This document shows positions 36,689 to 45,860 of a DNA stretch of 63,564 nt, one piece after another. Within the stretch, counting starts at the first letter, position 1, and each line of letters opens with the position of its first letter. This DNA is from an uncultured Saprospiraceae bacterium (GTDB lineage Bacteria > Bacteroidota > Bacteroidia > Chitinophagales > Saprospiraceae). The notes under the pieces are model-generated. The model did no database searches and was not told the origin of the DNA. It saw only the letters and a program-made list of their open reading frames with translations. Position numbers and translations under genes: made by a program. The stretch lies in the NCBI GenBank assembly GCA_938001865.1, contig CALLAW010000007.1:1-63564 (forward strand), in the 5' to 3' direction.

Positions 36689-38284
36689 ATGCTAAGATCG
36701 ATCCTTCATATCGGAATACTGCTCTTCTCATCTTCGGTGATCATGGCTGCTACATACTATCTAGACCCTGTCAATGGTAATCTCTCTAATGATGGGTCAG
36801 CTGACTCTCCATGGAGTAGTCTGCAAGCTGTAATCGAGAATAATCTGATCGAATCTTATCAATACTTTCCATTGCCATATGATGCATCCAATAATACACT
36901 AGAGATCAAAAATGAATCAGCACCGATTACATCGGGTGATACACTGCTGCTCAGAGATGGACTACATGGAAGTATCACTCTGCGGAACTATAATAATCTG
37001 GATTACATCACGGTGAAAAATGATGAAGGTCATGACGCTGCAATACTAGAAAACCTCAACGTACAGAGTGGTAAATACTGGAGATTTGAGGGATTAACAA
37101 TCAGCTCAGAACCTTATGGAAGCTATCTCAATGGGATACTTGTCCACTTCCAATCACATGGGTGGCATGGACCAGTATCACACATTCATATCAGTGACTG
37201 TCATGTCTATAGTGCAGAGCTACCATGGACTACTGCATCTGAGTGGCTAGACAATGTGAGTGATGGGATCTTTGTCCGTGGTGACTCCATGACGATCATC
37301 AATAATCTTGTAACCAATGTAGATAAGGGAATCTCCGCCCTAGGGGACGACATCAGTGGGATCAATAATACGATTCGCAACTTTTCAGGAGATGGGATGA
37401 GAGTATTAGGATCTCAGATACTCTTCGATGGCAACATAATCAGTAACTGCTATGACGTAGATGATAACCATGATGATGGCATCCAATCTTTCACCACTAC
37501 AGGATTTGTCGTGGACAATAATACTCTTAGAAATAATATCATCATCAACTATGAAGATCCTGAACAACCACTCAGAGGACCACTCCAAGGGATTGGATGC
37601 TTTGATGGTTGGTATAACAACTGGGTCATTGAGAATAACCTTATTATCGTTGATCACTGGCATGGCATCTCTCTCTATGGTGCTAATAATTGTAAAATCA
37701 TTAACAATACTGTACTTGACCCAACACCACAAGTAGAGCCAGGGATGAGTTGGATCAGGATCAACAATCATGATGATGGTTCGCCGAGTATGGACTGCGT
37801 AGTCAAGAATAATATCAGCAACCAATACGTAGTCCAAGGAGATGAAAGCAATAATAGTGTCTTGACCACCCTTGAACAATATAGGGATCACTTCGTGGAT
37901 ATTGACAATATAGACTATCACCTCTTACCTGACAGTCCACTCATCGATGCCGGTGATGACTCTGTAGCTCCCATGATGGATAGAGATGGCATCATACGTC
38001 CGCAAGGATTGGCCTCTGATATCGGTTGCTATGAATATCAGCAAGCACTGAGTCAGATCAGCACGCTACTCTCCCAGAGACCAACTGTAGTCCTCTACCC
38101 TAATCCTACCTCAACAATCCTTAAGATCGACACTCCTGATGAAGTAGTGAGTTGGACAATACTCAATATCTGGGGCAATGAACTACATCATGGTGATCAG
38201 AATACAATCGATATCTCAATGTTATCACCTGGCAAGTACCTCCTGAGAGTAGATGGAGTTACACAGATATTTGTCAAATACTGA
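36689..38284 (+). CDS. Exported right-handed parallel beta-helix protein with T9SS sorting domain (PL6-like candidate)
   Basis: A 531-aa exported protein. ATG at 36689 gives a signal peptide (MLRSILHIGILLFSSSVIMA); an in-frame ATG at 36620 would precede it by 23 residues. The mature protein opens like other secreted beta-helix enzymes (ATYYLDPVNGNLSNDGSADSPWSSLQAVI), then repeats of about 22-25 residues (YWRFEGLTIS; HIHISDCHVYS; SMTIINNLVTNVDKGI; QILFDGNIISNCYD; NWVIENNLIIVDHWHGISLYG; NCKIINNTVL). It ends in a sorting domain (LYPNPTSTILKID to the end). The fold is shared by PL6 alginate/chondroitin lyases and by other families, so lyase activity is a guess favoured by the PL7 lyase three genes upstream. 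Confidence 0.8.
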   Translation: MLRSILHIGILLFSSSVIMAATYYLDPVNGNLSNDGSADSPWSSLQAVIENNLIESYQYFPLPYDASNNTLEIKNESAPITSGDTLLLRDGLHGSITLRNYNNLDYITVKNDEGHDAAILENLNVQSGKYWRFEGLTISSEPYGSYLNGILVHFQSHGWHGPVSHIHISDCHVYSAELPWTTASEWLDNVSDGIFVRGDSMTIINNLVTNVDKGISALGDDISGINNTIRNFSGDGMRVLGSQILFDGNIISNCYDVDDNHDDGIQSFTTTGFVVDNNTLRNNIIINYEDPEQPLRGPLQGIGCFDGWYNNWVIENNLIIVDHWHGISLYGANNCKIINNTVLDPTPQVEPGMSWIRINNHDDGSPSMDCVVKNNISNQYVVQGDESNNSVLTTLEQYRDHFVDIDNIDYHLLPDSPLIDAGDDSVAPMMDRDGIIRPQGLASDIGCYEYQQALSQISTLLSQRPTVVLYPNPTSTILKIDTPDEVVSWTILNIWGNELHHGDQNTIDISMLSPGKYLLRVDGVTQIFVKY

Positions 38285-38342
38285 TATACACCCTAACAAT
38301 CTACTCAAATTGGAGATTTAGATGACTTTCGACTATGCAATG

Positions 38343-38357
38343 AGTGTAATTTACACT
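38343..38357. repeat. Perfect 7-1-7 inverted repeat, possible operator
   Basis: AGTGTAA-T-TTACACT, lying 137 nt upstream of the small membrane protein gene and 59 nt after the beta-helix gene. The 7-1-7 geometry recalls Fur-type boxes, but the sequence does not match that consensus. Confidence 0.35.
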
Positions 38358-38493
38358 ATATTTAATTGTTTCATTGAATCTCTACAGAATCATATTTTGT
38401 ATTGAGGTTCGATATTACAGATCACAGAGGATGAGTGCTACGAGATGAGTGGGTAAGTCAATCAATGATAATCTAATCTATAACTTGAGCAAT

Positions 38494-38670
38494 ATGGAAA
38501 ATACGACATTTGGAAATCAAAAACTGTTTATTGGACTGGGTGCAGTAGCGATAATCTGTGGGATAGGATTCATCTCTGCCAACTCAGTTGGGATCGGGAT
38601 CTCTACTCTTGTCGTAGGCGTCTGGCTAGTCCTTGAGAATGTCAAACAACTCCCTACTGAGAGAAGTTAA
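38494..38670 (+). CDS. Small membrane protein, 58 aa
   Basis: Starting at ATG 38494 the product is MENTTFGNQKLFIGLGAVAI... with two hydrophobic segments (about 12-28 and 31-48), giving a helical hairpin. A longer frame from a GTG at 38449 exists but adds a charged, unlikely N-terminus. I recognise no family; similar two-helix proteins of this size are common in Bacteroidota. The gene is alone, convergent with gpmI. Confidence 0.5.
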   Translation: MENTTFGNQKLFIGLGAVAIICGIGFISANSVGIGISTLVVGVWLVLENVKQLPTERS

Positions 38671-38926
38671 CCATCTCTTGGGTTGAGAGCTCTAGTAGTA
38701 ATCGCTTGGTGGATCAAAGAGTGATTGTGTAACGAGAGTATCTCAGTGGTCTAGTTCCTCCCTCATTTCAATTTCTTTTTTTGCAAAGTCATGCCTCACA
38801 GAGAGTAATTGATTCGCATCACCATGAATCTTACTCAGATCAAGCCAAAAGTTTGCACAAGTCGTCGAATAATAATCTACACTAAAGAATCCCCTCCGCA
38901 GACTTACTAGAGTGGAGGACACATAC

Positions 38927-40438
38927 TCAAATCAACACATCGCCATCCATCTCTTGTGGAGCTTCCAATCCTAAGAGCCTGAGGATAGTAGGCGCTACAT
39001 CTCCGAGTTTGCCAGCTTTGAGATCTGAAGATACTGGATCGTTGGACACATACCAGATCGGCACTAAGTTAGTAGTGTGAGCTGTGTGGGGGCTACCATC
39101 TTCGTTGGCAATGATATCTGAGTTACCATGATCAGCAATGACGATGAGGTCATAGCTCTGATCGAGGGCTGCAGTCACTAACTTCTCCATGCACTTATCG
39201 ATATGCTCGACAGCTGATACGGCTGCTGATAGGATGCCAGTATGACCTACCATATCTGTGTTAGCATAGTTGAGACAGAAGAAGTCTGGTCGATTCTCAG
39301 AGATGAGTCTGTCTACGATGGCATCAGTCACTTGATAAGCTGACATTTCAGGTTGAAGGTCATAGGTTGCTACCTTGGGAGAGTCTACGAGTATCCTATC
39401 TTCTCTCTCAAATGCTACCTCTCTCCCTCCGTTGAAGAAGAATGTTACGTGAGGATACTTTTCTGTCTCTGCGATTCTGACTTGTGAGAGTCCTGCATCG
39501 GCAATGACTTCTCCAAGCGTATTTTTGAGATTTTCTTTGGAGTAGAGTACATGGAGACCTTCGAAGCTACTGTCATAGTTGGTCATCGTTGCGAAGTGCA
39601 AGCTAAGTGGTTTCATCGGATAGCCGTCTATTGCATTTTGCGTAAGCACACGAGTAATCTGTCGAGGTCTATCTGCTCTATAGTTAAAGAAGAGTACTGC
39701 ATCATCAGCACTGATCCGACCGATATCTCCGCTGAGCTTAGCAGGCAAGATGAACTCATCTGTGATCTCATCAGCATAAGACTGTTTGAGGTATTGGGAG
39801 AAGTCTTGTACTTCCTCTCCTACACCATTTACGAGCAAGTCATATGCTTTCTCGATTCTTTCCCATCGATTATCTCTATCCATCGCATAGTAGCGACCAA
39901 TCATAGTCACGAGTGTGGACTTGGTACCAGATATTGCTTTCTGCAAAGTAGTGACATAATCGACTCCACCATGAGGCGAAGTATCTCTACCATCCATGAA
40001 GGCATGGATATAGACTTGCTTGACAGCACTTGACTCTAGGACATTGATGAGGGCTATGAGATGATCGAGATGAGAGTGTACACCTCCATCTGAGAGTAGA
40101 CCCATCAAGTGGATTGGTTTGTCATTTGCAACAGCATAGTCAATCATCTGATTAAGCTGCGTATTCTCCTTGAGAGTATTATCGGCGATGGCCTTATTGA
40201 TCTTAGCAAGATCTTGGTAGACTACTCTACCTGCTCCAATATTGAGGTGACCTACTTCGGAGTTACCCATCTGACCTGATGGCAGACCTACATCTTGCCC
40301 AAAGGTAACAAGCGTACTCTGCGGGTACTGATCTAAAGAATCCATAAATGGAGTCTTAGCTTGATCTATAGCACTCCTTGATGGGTCTGTTGCGATTCCC
40401 CATCCATCTAATATAACTAATCCTGTTTTCCTCATCAT
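38927..40438 (-). CDS. gpmI: 2,3-bisphosphoglycerate-independent phosphoglycerate mutase
   Basis: A 503-aa cytoplasmic glycolytic enzyme converting 3-phosphoglycerate to 2-phosphoglycerate. It is of the alkaline-phosphatase superfamily with two Mn ions. The active-site serine is Ser60 (GQMGNSEVGHLNIGAGR); LVILDGWG opens the protein; HAFMDGRDTSPHGG, GRYYAMDRDNRWERIEKAYD, FFNYRADRPRQI and metal sites NYANTDMVGHTG and IADHGNSD follow. Length and motifs are canonical. It starts 31 nt after a saccharopine-dehydrogenase-like gene on the same strand, so the two likely share a transcript, although their functions are not linked. Confidence 0.97.
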   Translation of the reverse strand: MMRKTGLVILDGWGIATDPSRSAIDQAKTPFMDSLDQYPQSTLVTFGQDVGLPSGQMGNSEVGHLNIGAGRVVYQDLAKINKAIADNTLKENTQLNQMIDYAVANDKPIHLMGLLSDGGVHSHLDHLIALINVLESSAVKQVYIHAFMDGRDTSPHGGVDYVTTLQKAISGTKSTLVTMIGRYYAMDRDNRWERIEKAYDLLVNGVGEEVQDFSQYLKQSYADEITDEFILPAKLSGDIGRISADDAVLFFNYRADRPRQITRVLTQNAIDGYPMKPLSLHFATMTNYDSSFEGLHVLYSKENLKNTLGEVIADAGLSQVRIAETEKYPHVTFFFNGGREVAFEREDRILVDSPKVATYDLQPEMSAYQVTDAIVDRLISENRPDFFCLNYANTDMVGHTGILSAAVSAVEHIDKCMEKLVTAALDQSYDLIVIADHGNSDIIANEDGSPHTAHTTNLVPIWYVSNDPVSSDLKAGKLGDVAPTILRLLGLEAPQEMDGDVLI

Positions 40439-40469
40439 CTAAATTCTTTCATTGAGATGACGAAGATAG

Positions 40470-41612
40470 TTAATATGGTCCGTATATGGAGTCTACGATA
40501 CTTCCCTCTAGAAATTTCTTTGGATCGATCATACTTTGGAAGACTGGACCAGTGTAATCACCACTCAGTAGCATCAAGCCTACTTGTGCCATAGGGCCTG
40601 CAGTCGTAGTCTGTATTGCTCTTAATGTCACCCCTCCTACTTTGCTAGGAAGCACAGTATAACTCTTGTTGAGCATCCGTCTACTCCCCTTACTATCGAA
40701 GCCATTGACACTCGCATAGACGACTACCTTATCGTTCTCAACTCTAGGGATATCACTCAGCATTTTGTCTTCTAACGCATCGATGACATTGTCTGACTTA
40801 AGATTAGCTATAGTCTCTGACACCCAATCGTAGTGTCCGATATACCTGAGAGTCTTATAATCTAAGTCTTTGACTTTACCTGCGAGTGCTGTAGGTAAGT
40901 CAGCGGCGCCACCTGATGTAAAGTTATCTTCATAGCGGTCTCCATCTATCACATACTCCTCTCGCTGGGACAGTGAAGGGATCGTGACCTCTTTGTAATC
41001 TCTCACGGCATAAGCATCCTTGATATACTCAGTAGCTACACCTATTGGACTCCAGGTAAATGCGTAGTAGTGTGGTGGCTCGACATGCTCAGAGAGAGCT
41101 CCCACTTTCATCTGGATCGTCTCGACCTTATCGACAGCATACTGACTACAGAAATCATTGAATAATCGCATCGCAAGGACATTGATAAATCCAGGAGCAA
41201 GTCCTGCTTGCAAGACAAATCCTGTCTCTGCACCTTGGGCAATCTCTGTCACCTCTTCTGTCTCTTTGACATACTCTGTAAGATTGACATAGTGACACTT
41301 GCAGAGCTTCGCGACCTTAGCGAGTGCTGGAGCAAATGAGCCTGGAAGACAATCTAAGATCAGATCATAGTCAGTAGCCATAGACTCTAGCGGCTGAGTA
41401 TCACTCATATCGATCACATCTGCAGAGGCTGTCACAGTAGCTGGACTGTGCTTATCGACCAATTCACTAGCACTCTGGCTTGCTTCTTTGAATCTATCTA
41501 AAAACAGAAGATGTCCTGAAAACTCCTTAGCATTAGCTAGTATCAAACCAACAGCCTCTCCTATTCCTCCTGACCCTACGATCATTACACGCTTACTCAT
41601 TCGCTGACTCAT
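40470..41612 (-). CDS. Saccharopine dehydrogenase/carboxynorspermidine dehydrogenase-like enzyme
   Basis: A 380-aa cytoplasmic oxidoreductase. A Rossmann dinucleotide motif (VMIVGSGGIGEAVGLIL) is at residues 9-25. Other family landmarks: DLILDCLPGSFAPALAKVAKLCKCHYVNLTE, the LQAGLAPGFINVLAMRLF catalytic region and KVGALSEHVEPPHYYAFTWSPIGVATEYI. It could be a saccharopine reductase, a lysine 6-dehydrogenase-like enzyme or a carboxynorspermidine dehydrogenase; sequence alone does not decide. Met5 (41600) is an alternative start. The promoter -7 element is at 41649-41656. The gene is divergent from a fatty acid desaturase. Confidence 0.85.
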   Translation of the reverse strand: MSQRMSKRVMIVGSGGIGEAVGLILANAKEFSGHLLFLDRFKEASQSASELVDKHSPATVTASADVIDMSDTQPLESMATDYDLILDCLPGSFAPALAKVAKLCKCHYVNLTEYVKETEEVTEIAQGAETGFVLQAGLAPGFINVLAMRLFNDFCSQYAVDKVETIQMKVGALSEHVEPPHYYAFTWSPIGVATEYIKDAYAVRDYKEVTIPSLSQREEYVIDGDRYEDNFTSGGAADLPTALAGKVKDLDYKTLRYIGHYDWVSETIANLKSDNVIDALEDKMLSDIPRVENDKVVVYASVNGFDSKGSRRMLNKSYTVLPSKVGGVTLRAIQTTTAGPMAQVGLMLLSGDYTGPVFQSMIDPKKFLEGSIVDSIYGPY

Positions 41613-41648
41613 TATAGATGTAAGTTAATTTAGATTAAAATATTATTG

Positions 41649-41656
41649 CAAATGTA
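41649..41656 (-). promoter_or_regulatory. -7 promoter element upstream of the saccharopine-dehydrogenase-like gene
   Basis: TACATTTG on the minus strand, an exact TAnnTTTG match, 37 nt upstream of the ATG at 41612. I see no good -33 TTTG at the usual spacing, so confidence is moderate. Confidence 0.5.
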
Positions 41657-41820
41657 TTTCTTTTTATAAAATATCATCTTGCATTTGATCAAAATAGACA
41701 TGTAATTACACTGATGAGCTCTCTATTTAACATCTAACTCTTTGATTTACTTGACATAGTTTGCGCAGTGCTAAAGATTCTTTGCCTATTTTCGGCTTTT
41801 TCCGGAAATTAATAGATCAA

Positions 41821-42915
41821 ATGAGAAAGGGAGTAGTCAAGTTCAATAACTCTAACAAACCAGAGTTTTTTAAAGTATTGATCAAGCGAGTGGATAAGCA
41901 CTTTACTCAACACAATATTTCCAAACAAGGGAATTGGAATATGATAGCGAAGACAATCTTTATGTGCTGTCTATACTTCATCCCTCTCATACTCATGGTC
42001 ACTCAGACTGTCACCTCTGTGGGTGCCGTGATGGGGATGTGGGTCATCATGGGGTTGGGCATGTCAGGTATCGGTCTATCGGTCATGCATGATGCCAACC
42101 ACGGATCATACTCCAAAAATCCAAAAATCAATCGACGTGTTGGCTATATCATCAATCTTGTCGGCGGCTATCACATCAATTGGAAGATTCAGCACAATGT
42201 CCTTCACCATTCATTCACTAATATTGAAGGACTCGATGATGATATCTCTAAGCATAACATCATGAGATTATCTCCTCATCAGGAGAAAAAAGCAATCTAC
42301 AAATATCAACTCTATTATGCTCCATTCTTCTATAGCTTACTTTCCATCTATTGGTTCTTGGGTAAAGACATCGAGCAGTTGTTCAAGTATAACAAAGAAA
42401 ACCTCATCCAAGAGCAAGGATTGACATTCAGACAAGCGGCTATTGAGATTACGATTAGCAAGCTACTCTATGCCAGTTTGTTTCTCGTCTTACCTCTACT
42501 CTTTGCAAGTGTCGCTTGGTGGCAAACTCTCTTGGGATTTGTACTGATGCATGCTATCTGTGGTCAGATACTAGCTCTGGTCTTCCAGTGTGCTCATGTC
42601 TTAGACGAGACTGACTTCTTCGAGCCAGCAACTGACACGAGCATGGAGAATAGTTGGGCAATACATCAGATGAGGACTACAGCCAACTTTGCCCGTGGAG
42701 GCAGAGTCTTCTCATGGTTAATCGGAGGTCTCAATTACCAGATCGAACATCACCTCTTTCCCAATATCTGCCATGTCCACTATCGCGATATCTCTAAGAT
42801 AGTCAAGCAGACTGCTCAAGAGTACGACGTACCTTATAATGATCACAAGACATTTGGATCAGCTCTTGTGAGCCACTTCACGATGTTGAATAAGCTAGGC
42901 GTAGGCACGATCTAG
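41821..42915 (+). CDS. Membrane fatty acid desaturase (linoleoyl-CoA desaturase-like)
   Basis: A 364-aa integral membrane di-iron enzyme introducing a double bond into an acyl chain. The three histidine boxes are intact: HDANH (MHDANHGSYSK), HNVLHH (WKIQHNVLHHSF) and QIEHH (LNYQIEHHLFPN). The pattern QxxHH in the third box is the front-end or delta-6-like type, but there is no cytochrome b5 domain. Hydrophobic pairs flank the boxes. I use the ATG at 41821; an upstream TTG at 41761 is in frame but less likely. The gene is single, with a divergent neighbour and about 200 bp before ftsK. It probably tunes membrane fluidity. Confidence 0.93.
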   Translation: MRKGVVKFNNSNKPEFFKVLIKRVDKHFTQHNISKQGNWNMIAKTIFMCCLYFIPLILMVTQTVTSVGAVMGMWVIMGLGMSGIGLSVMHDANHGSYSKNPKINRRVGYIINLVGGYHINWKIQHNVLHHSFTNIEGLDDDISKHNIMRLSPHQEKKAIYKYQLYYAPFFYSLLSIYWFLGKDIEQLFKYNKENLIQEQGLTFRQAAIEITISKLLYASLFLVLPLLFASVAWWQTLLGFVLMHAICGQILALVFQCAHVLDETDFFEPATDTSMENSWAIHQMRTTANFARGGRVFSWLIGGLNYQIEHHLFPNICHVHYRDISKIVKQTAQEYDVPYNDHKTFGSALVSHFTMLNKLGVGTI

Positions 42916-43045
42916 CCAAGCGATGTCTAACTGATCTTAGACTACACACCAGATTTGGTACAATTATTGGTAATTATTAAACAACATATTACATTATTAA
43001 CAAATATGTACTAATCTATTAGTCTTGCTTAAAATATATTACATT

Positions 43046-43080
43046 TTTGAGTAATATGTTAGAATTGCTTTATATCTTTG
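43046..43080 (+). promoter_or_regulatory. Promoter of ftsK
   Basis: TTTG (43046-43049) and TATCTTTG (43073-43080) with a 23-nt spacer, within the spacing range of Flavobacterium-type promoters. Transcription would start near 43087, 37 nt before the ATG. Confidence 0.6.
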
Positions 43081-43123
43081 ACTCTCATATCCAAATAATC
43101 GATTAGTTAGAGTCAATAGTATC

Positions 43124-45715
43124 ATGGCACAAAGAAAGAAGAGAAAAGGAAAAGCTAGAAAAGGTCAGTGGCAAATCAGCCAAATCACTCAAGATGAAAG
43201 AGTAATAAAGATAATCGGATTGCTCTTTATGTTTTTTGGTGTATATCTCACCATTGCATTTGTATCATACCTATTTACCTGGCAAGGTGATCAAGATAAG
43301 GTCATAAAGCATTCATGGTCCCTTCTCTTCAATGGTGATGTCAGCGTCCAGAACTGGTCAGGTAGGCTCGGTGCCATCTTGTCCAATGGGTTTATGCATT
43401 GGGGATTTGGCTTACCGTCACTCCTCTTCGTGTTCTTACTCTTCAAGTTTGGGGTAGTTCTGATTAAGAGACAATCGCTGACTAATTATCTCAAGACATT
43501 TACGCAAGTACTTCTCTTCACATGCTTCCTGTCTATCATCTTAGAGTTTGTACTGCACTCGAGTACATTTAGCTGGGGCGGTGCTATGGGTAGTGCTGCA
43601 TATCTCTGGATGAGTACCTTCATGGGCAAGGTAGGACTTGGATTACTCTTTGTGATGGTTGGGTTATTAACTTTGACATGGGTGATCAATCCTACGATGG
43701 AATTTAGTACTGATGGACTCAGGCAAGCATTTGACGACTCTACTAATTCGCAGATTTCATACTTTAAGAGCCTCTCCATCTTCCAAGCAAAAGAGGGCAA
43801 AACATCTCAATCAACTCAACGAAAGCGGAAGTCATCTTCGATAGATTCTGACTTTCCTGAGTTTGACGAACCAGTGCAGCATACAGCAGCAGAGTCTAAG
43901 TCTCCTCCTATCACCCCGATTGACTTCGGTGAGGGAGATGACTTCTTAGAGTTTGATGTAGAGGCAGCACCTCAGCGCAAAAAGAAACCAACTGGTCCTG
44001 CACCAGATCTCGAACTCGAAGTAGAAGAGACCTTGACTAACCAAGAAGCTACTCAATCAACACCACCGTCTCAACCACTGACCTCTACTCACCAGATCGC
44101 AGACCAACCGCTAGAAGTGGTAGATCCAACATCTGTCACGGGAGCAGACGGCAGTGAGAAGGTAATGCCAATCCAGCAAGAAAACGTCGATGATCTCGAC
44201 CCATATGATCCTAAGCTTGATCTCTCAGACTATACATCACCTGGGCTAGACCTCCTCGTAGACTATGAGCAGGACAATGTACAGATAGATAGAGCTGAGC
44301 TCCAGGCAAATAAGGAACAAATCGTCAATACTCTCCGTAACTATAAGATCGAAATCACTAAGATCAGGGCTACAATCGGCCCAACAGTGACTCTCTACGA
44401 GATCGTACCAGCTCCAGGAGTCAAGATCAGTAAGATCAAAAATCTCGAAGATGACATAGCTCTCAATCTCGCAGCACTTGGTATCCGTATCATAGCTCCG
44501 ATCCCTGGCAAAGGAACCATCGGTATCGAAGTACCTAATAAGAATAAGCAGACCGTCTCACTCAAGGAAGTACTGAGGTCTGATAAGTTCCAGAATGGCA
44601 AGATGGACCTCCCGATCGCATTGGGTAAGACTATCGCTAATGAGGTCTTCGTGGCTGACCTAGCTAAGATGCCTCACCTCCTCATCGCCGGAGCTACAGG
44701 ACAGGGTAAGTCAGTAGGGATCAATACGATACTCATGTCTCTACTCTATAAGAAGCACCCATCACAGGTCAAGCTCGTATTGATTGACCCTAAGAAGGTA
44801 GAGCTCTATCCATATACCAATCTGGAGAAGCACTTCCTAGGATTCTTGCCAGATGCTGATGAGCCTATCATCACTGACACGACTAAGGTGATCCATACTC
44901 TCAACTCACTGACGATAGAGATGGATGATAGATATGACCTCCTCAAGAAAGCTAGGTCACGTAACATCAAAGAATACAATGCAAAGTTCACTGCACGTAA
45001 GTTGAACCCACAAAATGGACACAGATTCTTACCGTTCATCGTGCTTGTTATCGATGAGTTTGCAGATCTGATCATGACAGCTGGTAAGGAAGTAGAGCTC
45101 CCGATCGCTAGGATAGCACAGCTAGCAAGAGCAGTTGGTATCCACATGATTATCGCTACTCAGAGACCGACGACTAATATCATTACAGGTATGATCAAGG
45201 CTAACTTCCCCGCAAGGATATCATTCAAAGTGACATCTAATGTCGACTCAAGGACGATCCTAGATGCTAAAGGAGCTGAGCAACTGATCGGTAGAGGTGA
45301 CATGCTACTTACTGTAGGTAGTGACCTTATCAGACTACAGTGTGCATTCGTAGATACTCCAGAAGTAGAAAAAGTAATTGATCATATCGGTGATCAGCGT
45401 GGATATGCAGTGCCATACCACCTACCAGAGTTTAAAGGTGAAGGTGATATCGGTGGTGAAGGTTCTAATCTCAAATGGTCTGACCTAGACGATCACTTCG
45501 AAGATGCCGCAAGACTGATCGTAGCTGCTCAGAGTGGATCTACATCATTGATACAGAGAAAAATGTCATTGGGTTACAATAGAGCTGGTCGTATCATGGA
45601 TCAGTTAGAGAGTTGTAACATCGTAGGACCGTCTAATGGAAGTAAGCCCCGAGAGGTCTACTTCATGACTGAGATGGAACTCTTAGATCATCTAGATAGA
45701 TTGAAAAACGCATAA
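43124..45715 (+). CDS. ftsK: DNA translocase FtsK
   Basis: An 863-aa septal DNA pump. Order: basic N-terminus; four hydrophobic segments (about 28-50, 80-110, 120-145, 150-185) anchoring it at the division septum; a linker (about 210-385) rich in P, E, D and Q; FtsK alpha/beta motor; winged-helix gamma domain. Walker A is GATGQGKS (523-530), Walker B VLVIDEF (D644). The gamma domain is at the C-terminus (ARLIVAAQSGSTSLIQRKMSLGYNRAGRIMDQLE), so it should recognise oriented polar sequences and activate XerCD-type recombination at dif. The shorter linker than in E. coli is normal for Bacteroidota. It has its own promoter and is followed by a strong hairpin. Confidence 0.96.
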   Translation: MAQRKKRKGKARKGQWQISQITQDERVIKIIGLLFMFFGVYLTIAFVSYLFTWQGDQDKVIKHSWSLLFNGDVSVQNWSGRLGAILSNGFMHWGFGLPSLLFVFLLFKFGVVLIKRQSLTNYLKTFTQVLLFTCFLSIILEFVLHSSTFSWGGAMGSAAYLWMSTFMGKVGLGLLFVMVGLLTLTWVINPTMEFSTDGLRQAFDDSTNSQISYFKSLSIFQAKEGKTSQSTQRKRKSSSIDSDFPEFDEPVQHTAAESKSPPITPIDFGEGDDFLEFDVEAAPQRKKKPTGPAPDLELEVEETLTNQEATQSTPPSQPLTSTHQIADQPLEVVDPTSVTGADGSEKVMPIQQENVDDLDPYDPKLDLSDYTSPGLDLLVDYEQDNVQIDRAELQANKEQIVNTLRNYKIEITKIRATIGPTVTLYEIVPAPGVKISKIKNLEDDIALNLAALGIRIIAPIPGKGTIGIEVPNKNKQTVSLKEVLRSDKFQNGKMDLPIALGKTIANEVFVADLAKMPHLLIAGATGQGKSVGINTILMSLLYKKHPSQVKLVLIDPKKVELYPYTNLEKHFLGFLPDADEPIITDTTKVIHTLNSLTIEMDDRYDLLKKARSRNIKEYNAKFTARKLNPQNGHRFLPFIVLVIDEFADLIMTAGKEVELPIARIAQLARAVGIHMIIATQRPTTNIITGMIKANFPARISFKVTSNVDSRTILDAKGAEQLIGRGDMLLTVGSDLIRLQCAFVDTPEVEKVIDHIGDQRGYAVPYHLPEFKGEGDIGGEGSNLKWSDLDDHFEDAARLIVAAQSGSTSLIQRKMSLGYNRAGRIMDQLESCNIVGPSNGSKPREVYFMTEMELLDHLDRLKNA

Positions 45716-45743
45716 GCCGCAGTGGCAATAGCAGGCTAGCATT

Positions 45744-45769
45744 GACTAGTGAGTCGCTACTCACTAGTC
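45744..45769 (+). terminator. Perfect 11-bp hairpin after ftsK
   Basis: GACTAGTGAGT-CGCT-ACTCACTAGTC, 28 nt after the ftsK stop. No T-tract follows, so it could be a factor-assisted terminator or a 3'-end stabiliser. The convergent cysQ gene ends at 45861. Confidence 0.6.
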
Positions 45770-45860
45770 TGTGCGATGGTATGATAGAGATGGTTGTTGA
45801 TACACCCCACTATTTATCAGATAGAGAGCAGTGAGCTACTTCCCTCTCTCGAGAGTTACT

